Positions 24,350 through 32,378 of a stretch of DNA of 35,893 bases are shown piece after piece. Both the position numbers and the translations under genes were made by a program. Each line of letters opens with the position of its first letter. Positions within the stretch are counted from its first letter, which is position 1. This DNA comes from Mangrovicoccus ximenensis (GTDB lineage: Bacteria; Pseudomonadota; Alphaproteobacteria; Rhodobacterales; Rhodobacteraceae): positions 419,936 to 455,828 of the forward strand of contig NZ_QBKZ01000016.1 in assembly GCF_003056725.1 (NCBI RefSeq). Reading direction: 5' to 3'. The notes below the pieces were generated by a model. That model was not told where the DNA came from, did not search any database, and saw only the letters and a program-made list of their open reading frames with translations.

Positions 24350-25878
24350 GCGGCGCACCGGCAATCGAACTGCGCGGCATCTCCAAGGCCTTCGGCCCGG
24401 TGCAGGCGAACAAGGACATCTCGCTGAAGGTCATGCCGGGCACGATCCACGGCATCATCGGCGAGAACGGCGCCGGGAAATCGACGCTGATGTCGATCCT
24501 CTACGGCTTCTACAAGGCCGATAGCGGCCAGATCCTGGTGAACGGCCGCGAGACCCCGATCCCCGACAGCCAGGCCGCCATCAAGGCCGGGATCGGCATG
24601 GTGTTCCAGCATTTCAAGCTGGTGGAGAATTTCTCGGTCCTGGAAAACGTCGTGCTCGGCGCCGAGGAAGGCGCCTTCCTGCGCCCGACCCTGGGCAAGG
24701 CCCGCAAGCACCTGACCGAGCTGGCGCGCGACTACGAGATGAACGTGAACCCGGATGCGAAAATCGAGGATCTGAGCGTCGGCCACCAGCAGCGGGTGGA
24801 GATCCTCAAGGCGCTCTACCGCGAAGCCAACATCCTGATCCTCGACGAGCCGACCGGCGTGCTGACGCCCGCGGAGGCCGACCACCTGTTCCGCATCCTG
24901 CGCGGGCTGAAAAACGAGGGCAAGACGATCATCCTGATCACCCACAAGCTGCGCGAGATCATGGAGATCACCGACACGGTCAGCGTGATGCGCCGCGGCC
25001 AGATGACCGACACGGTCAAGACCGCCGAGACCAGCCCGCAGGACCTCGCCGAGCGCATGGTCGGCCGCAAGGTTCTGCTGCGCGTCGACAAGACACCCGC
25101 CCAGCCCGGCAAGACGGTGCTGGAGGTCAAGGGCCTGCGGGTCACCGACAGCCAGGGAGTGGAACGGCTGAAGGGCATCGACCTGACTGTCAGGGCGGGC
25201 GAGATCGTCGGCATCGCCGGCGTCGCCGGCAACGGCCAGTCGGAGCTGCTCGACGTGCTGGGCGGCATCCGCCACGCCACCGGCAGCGTCATGCTGAACG
25301 GCGCGCCGCTGAGCCTGACCGGCCCCGGATCGGACGCGCGCGCGCGCCGCCGCGCCGGGATCACCCATGTGCCCGAGGACCGCCACCGGCTGGGACTGAT
25401 CCTCGATTTCAAGGCCTGGGAAAACACCGGCTTCGGCTATCACGACCTGCCGAAATACAATTCCGGGCTGATGATGGACAACCGCGCGCTGCGCGAGGAC
25501 ACCGCCGCCAAGATGAAGCGCTTCGACGTGCGTCCCGACGACCCGAACCTGGCCGCCAAGAGCTTCTCGGGCGGCAACCAGCAGAAGATCGTGCTGGCGC
25601 GCGAGATCGAGGCCGGTCCCGACCTGCTGCTGATCGGCCAGCCGACCCGCGGGGTCGATATCGGCGCGATCGAATTCATCCACCAGCAGATCGTCCAGCT
25701 GCGCGACGAGGGCAAGGCGATCCTCCTGGTCTCGGTCGAGCTCGACGAGATCATGTCGCTGTCGGACCGCATCGCGGTGATGTTCGACGGCAGGATCATG
25801 GGCGAGCGCCTGCCCGCGGAGACGAACGAGACGGAACTTGGCCTGCTGATGGCCGGGATGGAAGGACGGGCCGCCTGA
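24346..25878 (+). CDS. BMP-type nucleoside ABC transporter, double ATP-binding protein
   Basis: Complete 510-residue tandem ABC ATPase of the simple-sugar/nucleoside (NupA/XylG-like) class. First domain: Walker A GENGAGKST, signature LSVGHQQRVE, Walker B ILILDEPTGVL. Second domain: degenerate Walker A GVAGNGQSEL, intact signature FSGGNQQKIVLARE and altered Walker B LLLIGQPTRGVD (DE replaced by GQ), the asymmetric pattern normal for this subfamily. It overlaps the upstream gene by 4 bases and shares one base with the first permease start, so expression is coupled. Confidence 0.92.
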   Translation: MSGAPAIELRGISKAFGPVQANKDISLKVMPGTIHGIIGENGAGKSTLMSILYGFYKADSGQILVNGRETPIPDSQAAIKAGIGMVFQHFKLVENFSVLENVVLGAEEGAFLRPTLGKARKHLTELARDYEMNVNPDAKIEDLSVGHQQRVEILKALYREANILILDEPTGVLTPAEADHLFRILRGLKNEGKTIILITHKLREIMEITDTVSVMRRGQMTDTVKTAETSPQDLAERMVGRKVLLRVDKTPAQPGKTVLEVKGLRVTDSQGVERLKGIDLTVRAGEIVGIAGVAGNGQSELLDVLGGIRHATGSVMLNGAPLSLTGPGSDARARRRAGITHVPEDRHRLGLILDFKAWENTGFGYHDLPKYNSGLMMDNRALREDTAAKMKRFDVRPDDPNLAAKSFSGGNQQKIVLAREIEAGPDLLLIGQPTRGVDIGAIEFIHQQIVQLRDEGKAILLVSVELDEIMSLSDRIAVMFDGRIMGERLPAETNETELGLLMAGMEGRAA

Positions 25879-26975
25879 TGCAGAAGCTGCCGACATGGGC
25901 CGACGTGGTCCTGATCCCGGTGATCAACCTGGTGCTCGCCTTCCTCGTCTCCGGCCTCGTGATCCTCTATATCGGCGAGAACCCGGTCCAGGCGCTGAAG
26001 GTCATGGTCAACGGCGCCATGGGCTCGACCCGCGGCTGGGGCTACACGCTGTTCTTCGCGACGAACTTCATCTTCACCGGCCTCGCCGTCGCGGTCGCCT
26101 ATCACGCCTCGCTGTTCAATATCGGCGGCGAGGGCCAGGCGGCGCTCGGCGGCTTGGGCGTCGCGCTGGTCTGCCTCGCCGTCGACTGGCCGGTCTGGTG
26201 GCTGGCCCTGCCCTTCGCGGTGATCGGCGGCGCGGCCTTCGGCGCGGCCTGGGCGGCGATCCCGGCCTGGCTGAACGCGAAACGCGGCAGCCATATCGTG
26301 ATCACCACGATCATGTTCAACTTCATCGCCTCGGCGCTGATGGTCTATCTGCTCGTCAACATCCTCAAGGCGCCCGGCATGGCGCCGGAAAGCGCGGGCT
26401 TCCCCGAAGGCACGCACCTGCCGACCGCCTATGACGTGCTCGGCCTCTTCGGCATCCCGTTCAACCGCTTCGCGCCGCTCAACGTCGCCTTCCTCGTCGC
26501 GCTGGCGGCCTGCTGGGGCGTCTGGGTGCTGATCTGGCGGACGCGGCTCGGCTATGAAATCCGCGCCTATGGCCGCTCGGAACCGGCCGCGGTCTATGCC
26601 GGGATCAGCCCGGTCCGGATCATCATGGTCACCATGCTGATCTCGGGCGGGCTTGCCGGGCTGATGGGCGTCAATGCGGTGATGGGCGAGGCGGAGCGCC
26701 TGACCCTCGACGCGGTGCAGGGCGCGGGCTTCGTCGGCATCGCCGTGGCGCTGATGGGGCGCAATCATCCGGTCGGCGTGTTCCTCGCCGCGGTGCTGTT
26801 CGGCGCGCTCTACCAGGGCGGCATCGAGCTGGAATTCGAGATCCCGGCGATCAGCCGCGAGATGATCCTGGTGATCCAGGCGCTGGTCATCCTCTTCACC
26901 GGGGCGCTCGACGGCATGGTCCGCACGCCGCTGGAGCGGCTCTTCCTCTCCTTCCGCAAGAACGGAGCCGCGTGA
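25878..26975 (+). CDS. BMP-type ABC transporter permease 1
   Basis: Complete 365-residue inner-membrane permease of the BPD_transp_2 class. About 9-10 hydrophobic segments; NIGGEGQAALGG and AIPAWLNAKRGSHIVITTIMFNFIA in the middle and GRSEPAAVYAGISPVRIIMVTMLISGGLAGLMGVN in the C-half are family landmarks. It forms the channel with the second permease. The second permease start overlaps its stop. Confidence 0.9.
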   Translation: MQKLPTWADVVLIPVINLVLAFLVSGLVILYIGENPVQALKVMVNGAMGSTRGWGYTLFFATNFIFTGLAVAVAYHASLFNIGGEGQAALGGLGVALVCLAVDWPVWWLALPFAVIGGAAFGAAWAAIPAWLNAKRGSHIVITTIMFNFIASALMVYLLVNILKAPGMAPESAGFPEGTHLPTAYDVLGLFGIPFNRFAPLNVAFLVALAACWGVWVLIWRTRLGYEIRAYGRSEPAAVYAGISPVRIIMVTMLISGGLAGLMGVNAVMGEAERLTLDAVQGAGFVGIAVALMGRNHPVGVFLAAVLFGALYQGGIELEFEIPAISREMILVIQALVILFTGALDGMVRTPLERLFLSFRKNGAA

Positions 26976-27157
26976 TGGATCTGAACACCGTCCTGCTGAT
27001 CCTCGACTCCACCCTGCGCCTCGCCACGCCGCTCCTGTTCGCCTGCCTGGCCGGGCTCTTCTCGGAACGCGCGAGCACCAGAAGCTTCGGGTTCAGCATG
27101 ATGGCCCGCGCGATGGCGATCCGCTGCCGCTGCCCGCCCGAGAACATGTGCGGATAG
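26975..27157 (+). pseudogene. BMP-type ABC transporter permease 2, 3'-truncated
   Basis: Only the first about 32 residues (MDLNTVLLILDSTLRLATPLLFACLAGLFSER) match the second permease; family members continue with AGIFDIGLEG for about 300 residues. The match ends near base 27068, where antisense dppF sequence begins, and the frame stops at 27157. An alternative GTG start lies at 26972. Without this subunit the BMP transporter cannot be complete. Confidence 0.82.
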
Positions 27158-27603
27158 CGGTTGAAATGCTCCGGCCCCAGCCCGACCCGTTTCAGCATCG
27201 CCTCGGCCCGGTCATGCCGTTCGCTGGCCGGCATGTCGGTGTTCAGCAGCAGCGGTTCCATCAGAACGTCGCCGACCTTCTGGCGCGGGTTGAGGCTGCC
27301 ATAGGGGTTCTGGAACACCATCTGCACCTTCGAGCGCAGCGCGCGCGGCACCCGGCCCTTGCCGATGGCGACCGGCTGGCCGTCGATCTTCAGCGTGCCG
27401 CCCGTCGCCGGGTCGATCAGCGCGATGATCCGGGCGAGCGTCGACTTGCCGGACCCGGATTCCCCGACGATGGCCAGGGTCTTGCCCTGCTCCACCGCGA
27501 AATTCGCGCCTTTCACCGCGCGCAGCAGCTTCGGCTTGCCGAACATGCCCGCGGAGATGACGTAATCCTGGGTGAGGGCCTGGCCCTCGACGACATGGGT
27601 CAT
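27069..27603 (-). pseudogene. dppF: Peptide ABC transporter ATP-binding protein (DppF-like), 3'-truncated
   Basis: About 178 residues of the second ATPase of a dipeptide/oligopeptide importer. Walker [11 protein letters not shown]-loop FQNPYGSLNP and signature FSGGQRQRIAIARA are present. The break follows LLVL, immediately before the Walker B Asp-Glu, so the product cannot hydrolyse ATP. The cut coincides with the truncation of the BMP permease on the other strand (about 27068). The start ATG overlaps the dppD stop. Confidence 0.85.
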
Positions 27604-28439
27604 TTGGGCATCTCCTCGATCAGGAAGTCCGATACGGTGGGCAGCTTGCCGTCCACCGCGTTCTCGGGCAGCGCCGACAGCAGCGCCTTGGTGTAGGGAT
27701 GCTTCGGCGCCTCGAAGAGCGACAGCACGTCGGCCTCCTCCATGCGCTTGCCCTTGTACTGCACCACGACGCGGTCGGCGGTCTCGGCGACCACGCCCAT
27801 GTCATGGGTGATCAGGATCAGCGCCATGCCGTGCTCTTCCTGCAGCGTCATCAGAAGGTCGAGGATCTGCTTCTGGATCGTCACGTCGAGCGCGGTCGTC
27901 GGCTCGTCGGCGATCAGCAGCCGCGGATTGGTGGCGATCGCCATGGCGATCATCACCCGCTGGCATTGCCCGCCCGACATCTGGTGCGGATAGCTCGCCA
28001 GCCGCCGCTCGGGCTCGGGGATGCCCACGGCCTGGAACAGCTCCAGCGCGCGCTTCTTCGCCTCGCGCGAGGAGAGCCCCGCGTTCAGCCGCAGCACCTC
28101 CTCGATCTGGAACCCGGCCGTGTAGGACGGGTTCAGCGAGGCGATCGGTTCCTGGAAGATCATGGTGATCTCGCGGCCGATCAGGCGGCGGCGCTCGGAG
28201 GCCGTCATCTTCAGCATGTCGCGCCCGTCAAAGGTCATCTCGTCGGCCGTGACGGTCGCGGTGTCCGGCAGGAGCCCCATGACGGCGAGCATCGAGACAG
28301 ACTTGCCCGAGCCCGACTCGCCGACGATGGCCAGCACCTCGCGGGCATCCACATGGACATCGATGCCGTCGACGGCGGTGAAGCTGCCCGTCGAGGTGGC
28401 GAAGCGGACCGTGAGATTGCGGATGGTCAACAGGGACAT
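27600..28439 (-). CDS. dppD: Peptide ABC transporter ATP-binding protein (DppD-like)
   Basis: Complete 279-residue ATPase: Walker [11 protein letters not shown]-loop [10 protein letters not shown], signature [14 protein letters not shown], Walker [14 protein letters not shown]-loop ITHDMGVV. The C-terminus is shorter than the usual about 325 residues; the Cys-rich oligopeptide C-terminal domain (with iron-sulfur-type cysteines) is absent and the protein ends FLIEEMPK. The overlap with dppF (4 bases) shows this end is natural rather than a break. Cytoplasmic face of the importer. Confidence 0.88.
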   Translation of the reverse strand: MSLLTIRNLTVRFATSTGSFTAVDGIDVHVDAREVLAIVGESGSGKSVSMLAVMGLLPDTATVTADEMTFDGRDMLKMTASERRRLIGREITMIFQEPIASLNPSYTAGFQIEEVLRLNAGLSSREAKKRALELFQAVGIPEPERRLASYPHQMSGGQCQRVMIAMAIATNPRLLIADEPTTALDVTIQKQILDLLMTLQEEHGMALILITHDMGVVAETADRVVVQYKGKRMEEADVLSLFEAPKHPYTKALLSALPENAVDGKLPTVSDFLIEEMPK

Positions 28440-28442
28440 GGC

Positions 28443-29348
28443 TCAGCTCCGCTTCAGCTTGGGATCGAGCGCGTCGCGCAGCCCGTCGCCCATCAGGTTG
28501 ATCGCCAGCACCGAGACGAGGATGGCGAGGCCCGGAAGCGTCACCACCCACCAGGCACGCAGGATGAATTCCCGCGCCTCGGCAAGCATCGTGCCCCATT
28601 CGGGTGCGGGCGGCTGCGCCCCCATGCCGAGGAAGCCGAGCGCGGCGGAGTCGAGCACGGCCGAGGAGAAGCTGAGCGTCGCCTGCACGATCAGCGGTGC
28701 CAGGCAGTTCGGCAGGATGGTCTTGAACATCAGCCGCGCGCGGCCCGCGCCGGCGACCTGCGCTGCGACGACATATTCGCGGTTCTTCTCGGCCATCACG
28801 GCGGCGCGCGTGAGACGGGCGAAATGCGGCTGGTAGACGATGGCGATGGCGATCATCGCATTGGTCAGCCCCGGCCCCAGCACGGCGACCAGCACCAGCG
28901 CGAGGAGCAGCGACGGGAAGGCCAGGATCACGTCCATCACCCGCATCAGCACCGCATCGACCCAGGAGCCGAAGAAGCCTGCGAGCAGCCCGATCAGGAT
29001 GCCGCCCACGAGCGCGATCGAGACGACCACGATGCCGATGAACAGCGAATAGCGCGCGCCGAAGATCAGCCGCGAGAGGATGTCGCGGCCGACCGCATCG
29101 GTGCCGAGCAGGTACTCGGCGCTGCCCTCGGCGGTCCAGGCCGGCGGCACCAGCAGAGCGTCTCGGTATTGCAGGATCGGGTCATGCGGCGCCAGCACGG
29201 GGGCGAAGACCGCGGTCAGGACCAGGAGGACGAAGACGACCAGGCCCGCAACGGCGCCGCGGTTCTGGCGGAAGTAGAACCAGAACTCGGCAGCCATCCG
29301 GCGGCGGATCGTCCATGTGGAAAGACGTTCGGGAGTCATGTCGGTCAT
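28443..29348 (-). CDS. dppC: Peptide ABC transporter permease (DppC-like)
   Basis: Complete 301-residue permease from MTDMTPERLS. N-terminal cytoplasmic stretch, first membrane helix (GAVAGLVVFVLLVLTAVFAPVLAPHDP), then YLLGTDAVGRDILSRLIFGARYSL and the EAA coupling loop region (EYVVAAQVAGAGRARLMFKTILPN). The ATG overlaps the dppB stop (ATGA). Works with DppB as the channel of the importer. Confidence 0.9.
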   Translation of the reverse strand: MTDMTPERLSTWTIRRRMAAEFWFYFRQNRGAVAGLVVFVLLVLTAVFAPVLAPHDPILQYRDALLVPPAWTAEGSAEYLLGTDAVGRDILSRLIFGARYSLFIGIVVVSIALVGGILIGLLAGFFGSWVDAVLMRVMDVILAFPSLLLALVLVAVLGPGLTNAMIAIAIVYQPHFARLTRAAVMAEKNREYVVAAQVAGAGRARLMFKTILPNCLAPLIVQATLSFSSAVLDSAALGFLGMGAQPPAPEWGTMLAEAREFILRAWWVVTLPGLAILVSVLAINLMGDGLRDALDPKLKRS

Positions 29349-30352
29349 TTGTGCCGGATCCTCGGATTGATCAGACCGTAGGTCAGGTCGACGATCAGGT
29401 TCACGATCATCACGATGGCCGCGATCATCAGCAGGCCGGATTGCACCACCGGGTAGTCGCGGCGGGAAATCGAGTCGATCATCCATTTGCCGATGCCCGG
29501 CCAGGAAAAGATCGTCTCGGTCAGGATCGCGCCCGCCATCAGCACGCCGACCTGCAGGCCGATCGTGGTGATCACCGGGATCATCGCGTTCCTCAGCGCA
29601 TGGACCGACACGACGCGGCGCTGGCTCAGGCCCTTGGCGCGGGCGGTGCGGACATAGTCCTCGCCCATCACCTCGAGCATCGCCGAACGGGTCTGCCGCG
29701 CGATCACCGCCAGCGGGATGGTCGCCAGCACGATCGAGGGCAGGATCAGGTGCGACACGGCGGAGGCGAAGGCGCCCTCCTGCCCCGAGAGCAGGCTGTC
29801 GATCAGCATGAAGCCGGTGACGTTGTCGAAATAGTAGAGCAGCGAGATCCGTCCCGAGACCGGCGTCCAGCCGAGCGTGCCGGAGAAGAAGATGATCAGG
29901 AGGAGGCCCCACCAGAAGATCGGCATCGAGAAGCCGACCAGCGCCCCGGTCATCGAGATCTGGTCGAAGAGCGAGCCGCGCTTGATCGCGGCGATCACGC
30001 CGACAGGCACGCCGACCAGCGTGGCGATCAGGATGGCGCAGACGGCGAGTTCGACGGTTGCCGGGAAGAGCGACAGGAATTCGTCGAAGACCGGCTTCTT
30101 GGTAACCAGCGAGGTGCCGAAATCGCCCTGGAACAGTCCGGCGACGAAATCGGCGTACTGGACCAGGAAGGGGCGGTCATATCCCAGCTGTGCCGACAGC
30201 TCGGCATGGCGTTCCGGCGAGATCCCGCGTTCGCCCGCCATCAAGAGGACGGGGTCGCCCGGCAGCACCCGCACGAAGCCGAAGGCGACGATGGTGATGC
30301 CGATGAAGGTCGGGATCAGGTATAGCAGCTTTGCGAGGAGAAATCGGAGCAT
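29345..30352 (-). CDS. dppB: Peptide ABC transporter permease (DppB-like)
   Basis: Complete 335-residue permease from MLRFLLAKLL, with six or so membrane helices. Landmarks: FVRVLPGDPVLLMAG, the LGYDRPFLVQYADFVAGLFQGDFGTSL segment and the EAA-like loop EDYVRTARAKGLSQRRVVSVHALRNAMIPV. GGAGGG is 4-9 bases upstream of the ATG. A longer ATG (30397) exists but lacks family support. A hairpin separates it from dppA. Confidence 0.9.
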   Translation of the reverse strand: MLRFLLAKLLYLIPTFIGITIVAFGFVRVLPGDPVLLMAGERGISPERHAELSAQLGYDRPFLVQYADFVAGLFQGDFGTSLVTKKPVFDEFLSLFPATVELAVCAILIATLVGVPVGVIAAIKRGSLFDQISMTGALVGFSMPIFWWGLLLIIFFSGTLGWTPVSGRISLLYYFDNVTGFMLIDSLLSGQEGAFASAVSHLILPSIVLATIPLAVIARQTRSAMLEVMGEDYVRTARAKGLSQRRVVSVHALRNAMIPVITTIGLQVGVLMAGAILTETIFSWPGIGKWMIDSISRRDYPVVQSGLLMIAAIVMIVNLIVDLTYGLINPRIRHK

Positions 30353-30368
30353 GGGCCCTCCATGAAAT

Positions 30369-30393
30369 CGGGCGCGCCACGAGGACGCGCCCG
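30369..30393. promoter_or_regulatory. Intercistronic hairpin between dppA and dppB
   Basis: CGGGCGCG and CGCGCCCG, 8 paired bases around a 9-base loop, 20 bases past the dppA stop. Stem-loops at this place in ABC operons usually protect the binding-protein message and lower expression of the downstream genes. Weak terminator possible. Confidence 0.5.
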
Positions 30394-30413
30394 TCAAAGT
30401 CAGGAAACCGGAT

Positions 30414-32018
30414 TTACTCGGCGATGTCGACGGTTTCGAAGGTGAAGTCGCCCAGCGGGCTCATCACGAAGCCTTCGACATTGGCGCGCATCGGCACGTA
30501 TTGCGTCGAATGCGCGATGGTGGCCCAGGGGGCCTGGTCCTTGAAGACGACCTGCGCCTGTTCGTAGAGCTTGGCGCGCTCCGCCTGGTCAGAGACCTGC
30601 TTGGCCTTGGTGATCAGGTCGGAGAACTCGTCATCGCACCACTGCGCGCGGTTCGAGCCGCCATCGCCGGTCGCGGCACAGCTCAGCAGCACGGCCAGGA
30701 AGTTGTCCGGATCGCCGTTGTCGCCGGTCCAGCCGAGGATCACCGCGCCCTCGCGCGACGGATCGGTCGATTTCTTCAGGTACTCGCCCCATTCATAGGA
30801 GACGATTTCGACATTCACGCCGATCTCGGCAAAGTCGGCCTGCATCAGCTCGGCGGTGCGGCGCGCGTTCGGCATGTAGGGACGCTGCACCGGCATCGCC
30901 CAGATCTGCATGTTCAGGTCGCTGACGCCGGCTTCCTCGAGCATCGCCTTGGCGGCCTCGGGATCGTAGGCATCATCCTCGATCGCGTCGTTATAAGACC
31001 ACATGGTCGGCGGGATCGGGTTCTTGGCCACCTCGCCCGCGCCCTGGAACACGGCGTCGATGATCGCTTCCTTGTTCATCGCCATGTTCAGCGCCTTGCG
31101 GACCTTCGGATTGTCGAAGGGCGCGATGGTGGTGTTGTAGGCGAGATAGGCGACGTTCAGGCCGGGCTGGCTGTCGAGCTTGAGGTTTTCGTCGGCCTGG
31201 ATGTCCGCGATGTCGGCGGGCGCCGGATAGGGCATCAGATGGCATTCGCCGGCCTTCAGCTTCTGCAGGCGCACCGAGGCGTCCGGGGTGATCGCGAAGA
31301 CAAGGTCGTCGATCGCCGGGGCGTCGCCGTAGAAATCCGCGTTCTTCCGGTAGCGGATGACGGCGTCCTTCTGGTAGGCGACGAAGCTGAACGGACCGGT
31401 GCCGATCGGCTTGTTGTTGAAGTCCTCGGTATTGCCCGCCTCCATCAGCGTGTCGGCATATTCGGCCGAGGCGATCGAGGCGAAGGGCATGGCGAGGTTG
31501 GCCATGAAGGGCGCCTCGGGGCGGGTCAGGGTGAACTTGACCGTGTAGTCGTCGATCTTCTCGACCGAGGCGATCAGGTCGCCCATTTCCATCGCCGAAA
31601 AGTATTCATAGGTGATGCCCGGCAGGTAGCCATGCATCGGGTTGTCGGCATTGCCCTGGCGGTCGAAGGAGAAGATCACGTCATCGGCGTTGAACTCGCG
31701 CGAGGGCGTGAAGATGTCGTTGGATTGCCAGGCGACGCCCTGGCGCAGGTGGAAGGTGATCTCGGTGCCGTCCTCGGAGACCTCCCAGCTTTCCGCCAGG
31801 CCGGGCTCGATCTCGGTCGTGCCCTTCTTGAACTCGACGAGGCGCGAATAGATCGGGTGGGCCGAGGCGTCGAAGGTGGTGCCTGCGGTGTAGGGCGCGG
31901 GGTCGAAGCCCTCGGGGGAGGCTTCCGAGCAATAGATGAACGTCTTGGCGGCTGCCGGCGCGGCAGCGGCAAGCGCCAGCGCGGAGGCCGCGGCAAGGCG
32001 GCGGACATAGCGGGTCAT
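30414..32018 (-). CDS. dppA: Peptide ABC transporter substrate-binding protein (DppA-like)
   Basis: Complete 534-residue family 5 extracellular solute-binding protein. The signal peptide is MTRYVRRLAAASALALAAAAPAAA, with mature start KTFIYCSEASPEGFDP, the DppA-type N-terminus. Conserved ligand-site segments GTGPFSF, YLAYNTTIAPFDNPKVRKALNMA and GWTGDNGDPDNFLAVLLSCAA are present. AAAGGATA precedes the ATG at 32018. It leads the dppABCDF operon. Peptides or related compounds such as heme precursors are likely ligands. Confidence 0.92.
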   Translation of the reverse strand: MTRYVRRLAAASALALAAAAPAAAKTFIYCSEASPEGFDPAPYTAGTTFDASAHPIYSRLVEFKKGTTEIEPGLAESWEVSEDGTEITFHLRQGVAWQSNDIFTPSREFNADDVIFSFDRQGNADNPMHGYLPGITYEYFSAMEMGDLIASVEKIDDYTVKFTLTRPEAPFMANLAMPFASIASAEYADTLMEAGNTEDFNNKPIGTGPFSFVAYQKDAVIRYRKNADFYGDAPAIDDLVFAITPDASVRLQKLKAGECHLMPYPAPADIADIQADENLKLDSQPGLNVAYLAYNTTIAPFDNPKVRKALNMAMNKEAIIDAVFQGAGEVAKNPIPPTMWSYNDAIEDDAYDPEAAKAMLEEAGVSDLNMQIWAMPVQRPYMPNARRTAELMQADFAEIGVNVEIVSYEWGEYLKKSTDPSREGAVILGWTGDNGDPDNFLAVLLSCAATGDGGSNRAQWCDDEFSDLITKAKQVSDQAERAKLYEQAQVVFKDQAPWATIAHSTQYVPMRANVEGFVMSPLGDFTFETVDIAE

Positions 32019-32115
32019 CGAGTATCCTTTCACTCGCTGTTGGCACGGGAAACAGTCCCGGTCTCGCGTCTCGGACCGGCTCCTCACATTCCCCTTGTCC
32101 GGTATGTCCCGAATC

Positions 32116-32131
32116 TTGACCATCCGGTCAA
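32116..32131. promoter_or_regulatory. Palindrome TTGACC-ATCC-GGTCAA upstream of dppA
   Basis: Perfect 6-4-6 inverted repeat centred about 105 bases upstream of the dppA ATG. Read on the minus strand its left half is a TTGACC box that could serve as a -35 element, so a bound regulator could control dppA directly. Confidence 0.4.
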
Positions 32132-32299
32132 TCTCTGTCGCGGCGTCACGGCAGGAATTCCGGAATGCGGGCGCTTTGTGCCTCTTTTCACGCCCCCAAA
32201 CGCCGCAAGGATGTATCGGGCGGCAATCCGCCCGCAACCGGGGGGCCGGCGCGAAAGCCGCATGCAGATCCGCCGCGCGGGGGGAGGCATTTGCCGGCC

Positions 32300-32340
32300 G
32301 GACCTTTATATAGGTCCCCGGCGCGGGGTGTCCCGCGCCG
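32300..32340 (+). promoter_or_regulatory. Palindromic AT box plus leader hairpin of the antiporter gene
   Basis: GGACCT-TTATAT-AGGTCC (32300-32317) places a TATATA-like -10 box inside a 6-base inverted repeat. It is followed directly by a perfect 9-base stem CGGCGCGGG-GTGT-CCCGCGCCG (32319-32340) and TTT. If transcription starts near 32319 the mRNA would begin with this hairpin, as in a 5' stabiliser or attenuator. Confidence 0.45.
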
Positions 32341-32378
32341 TTTCCGCATAGTTTCCTGGATTGGACCACTCGACGCGC

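Larger units (their letters stand above)
32019..32378. other. Divergent promoter region between dppA and the antiporter
   Basis: 360 bases without a gene. It holds TTGACC-ATCC-GGTCAA (32116-32131), a short palindrome over an AT-rich box (32300-32317) and a strong hairpin (32319-32340). Frames crossing it on the minus strand are open by chance only. Confidence 0.5.

Noticed and set aside
27699..29381. Long plus-strand open frame of 560 codons
   Set aside because: Antisense to dppD and dppC.
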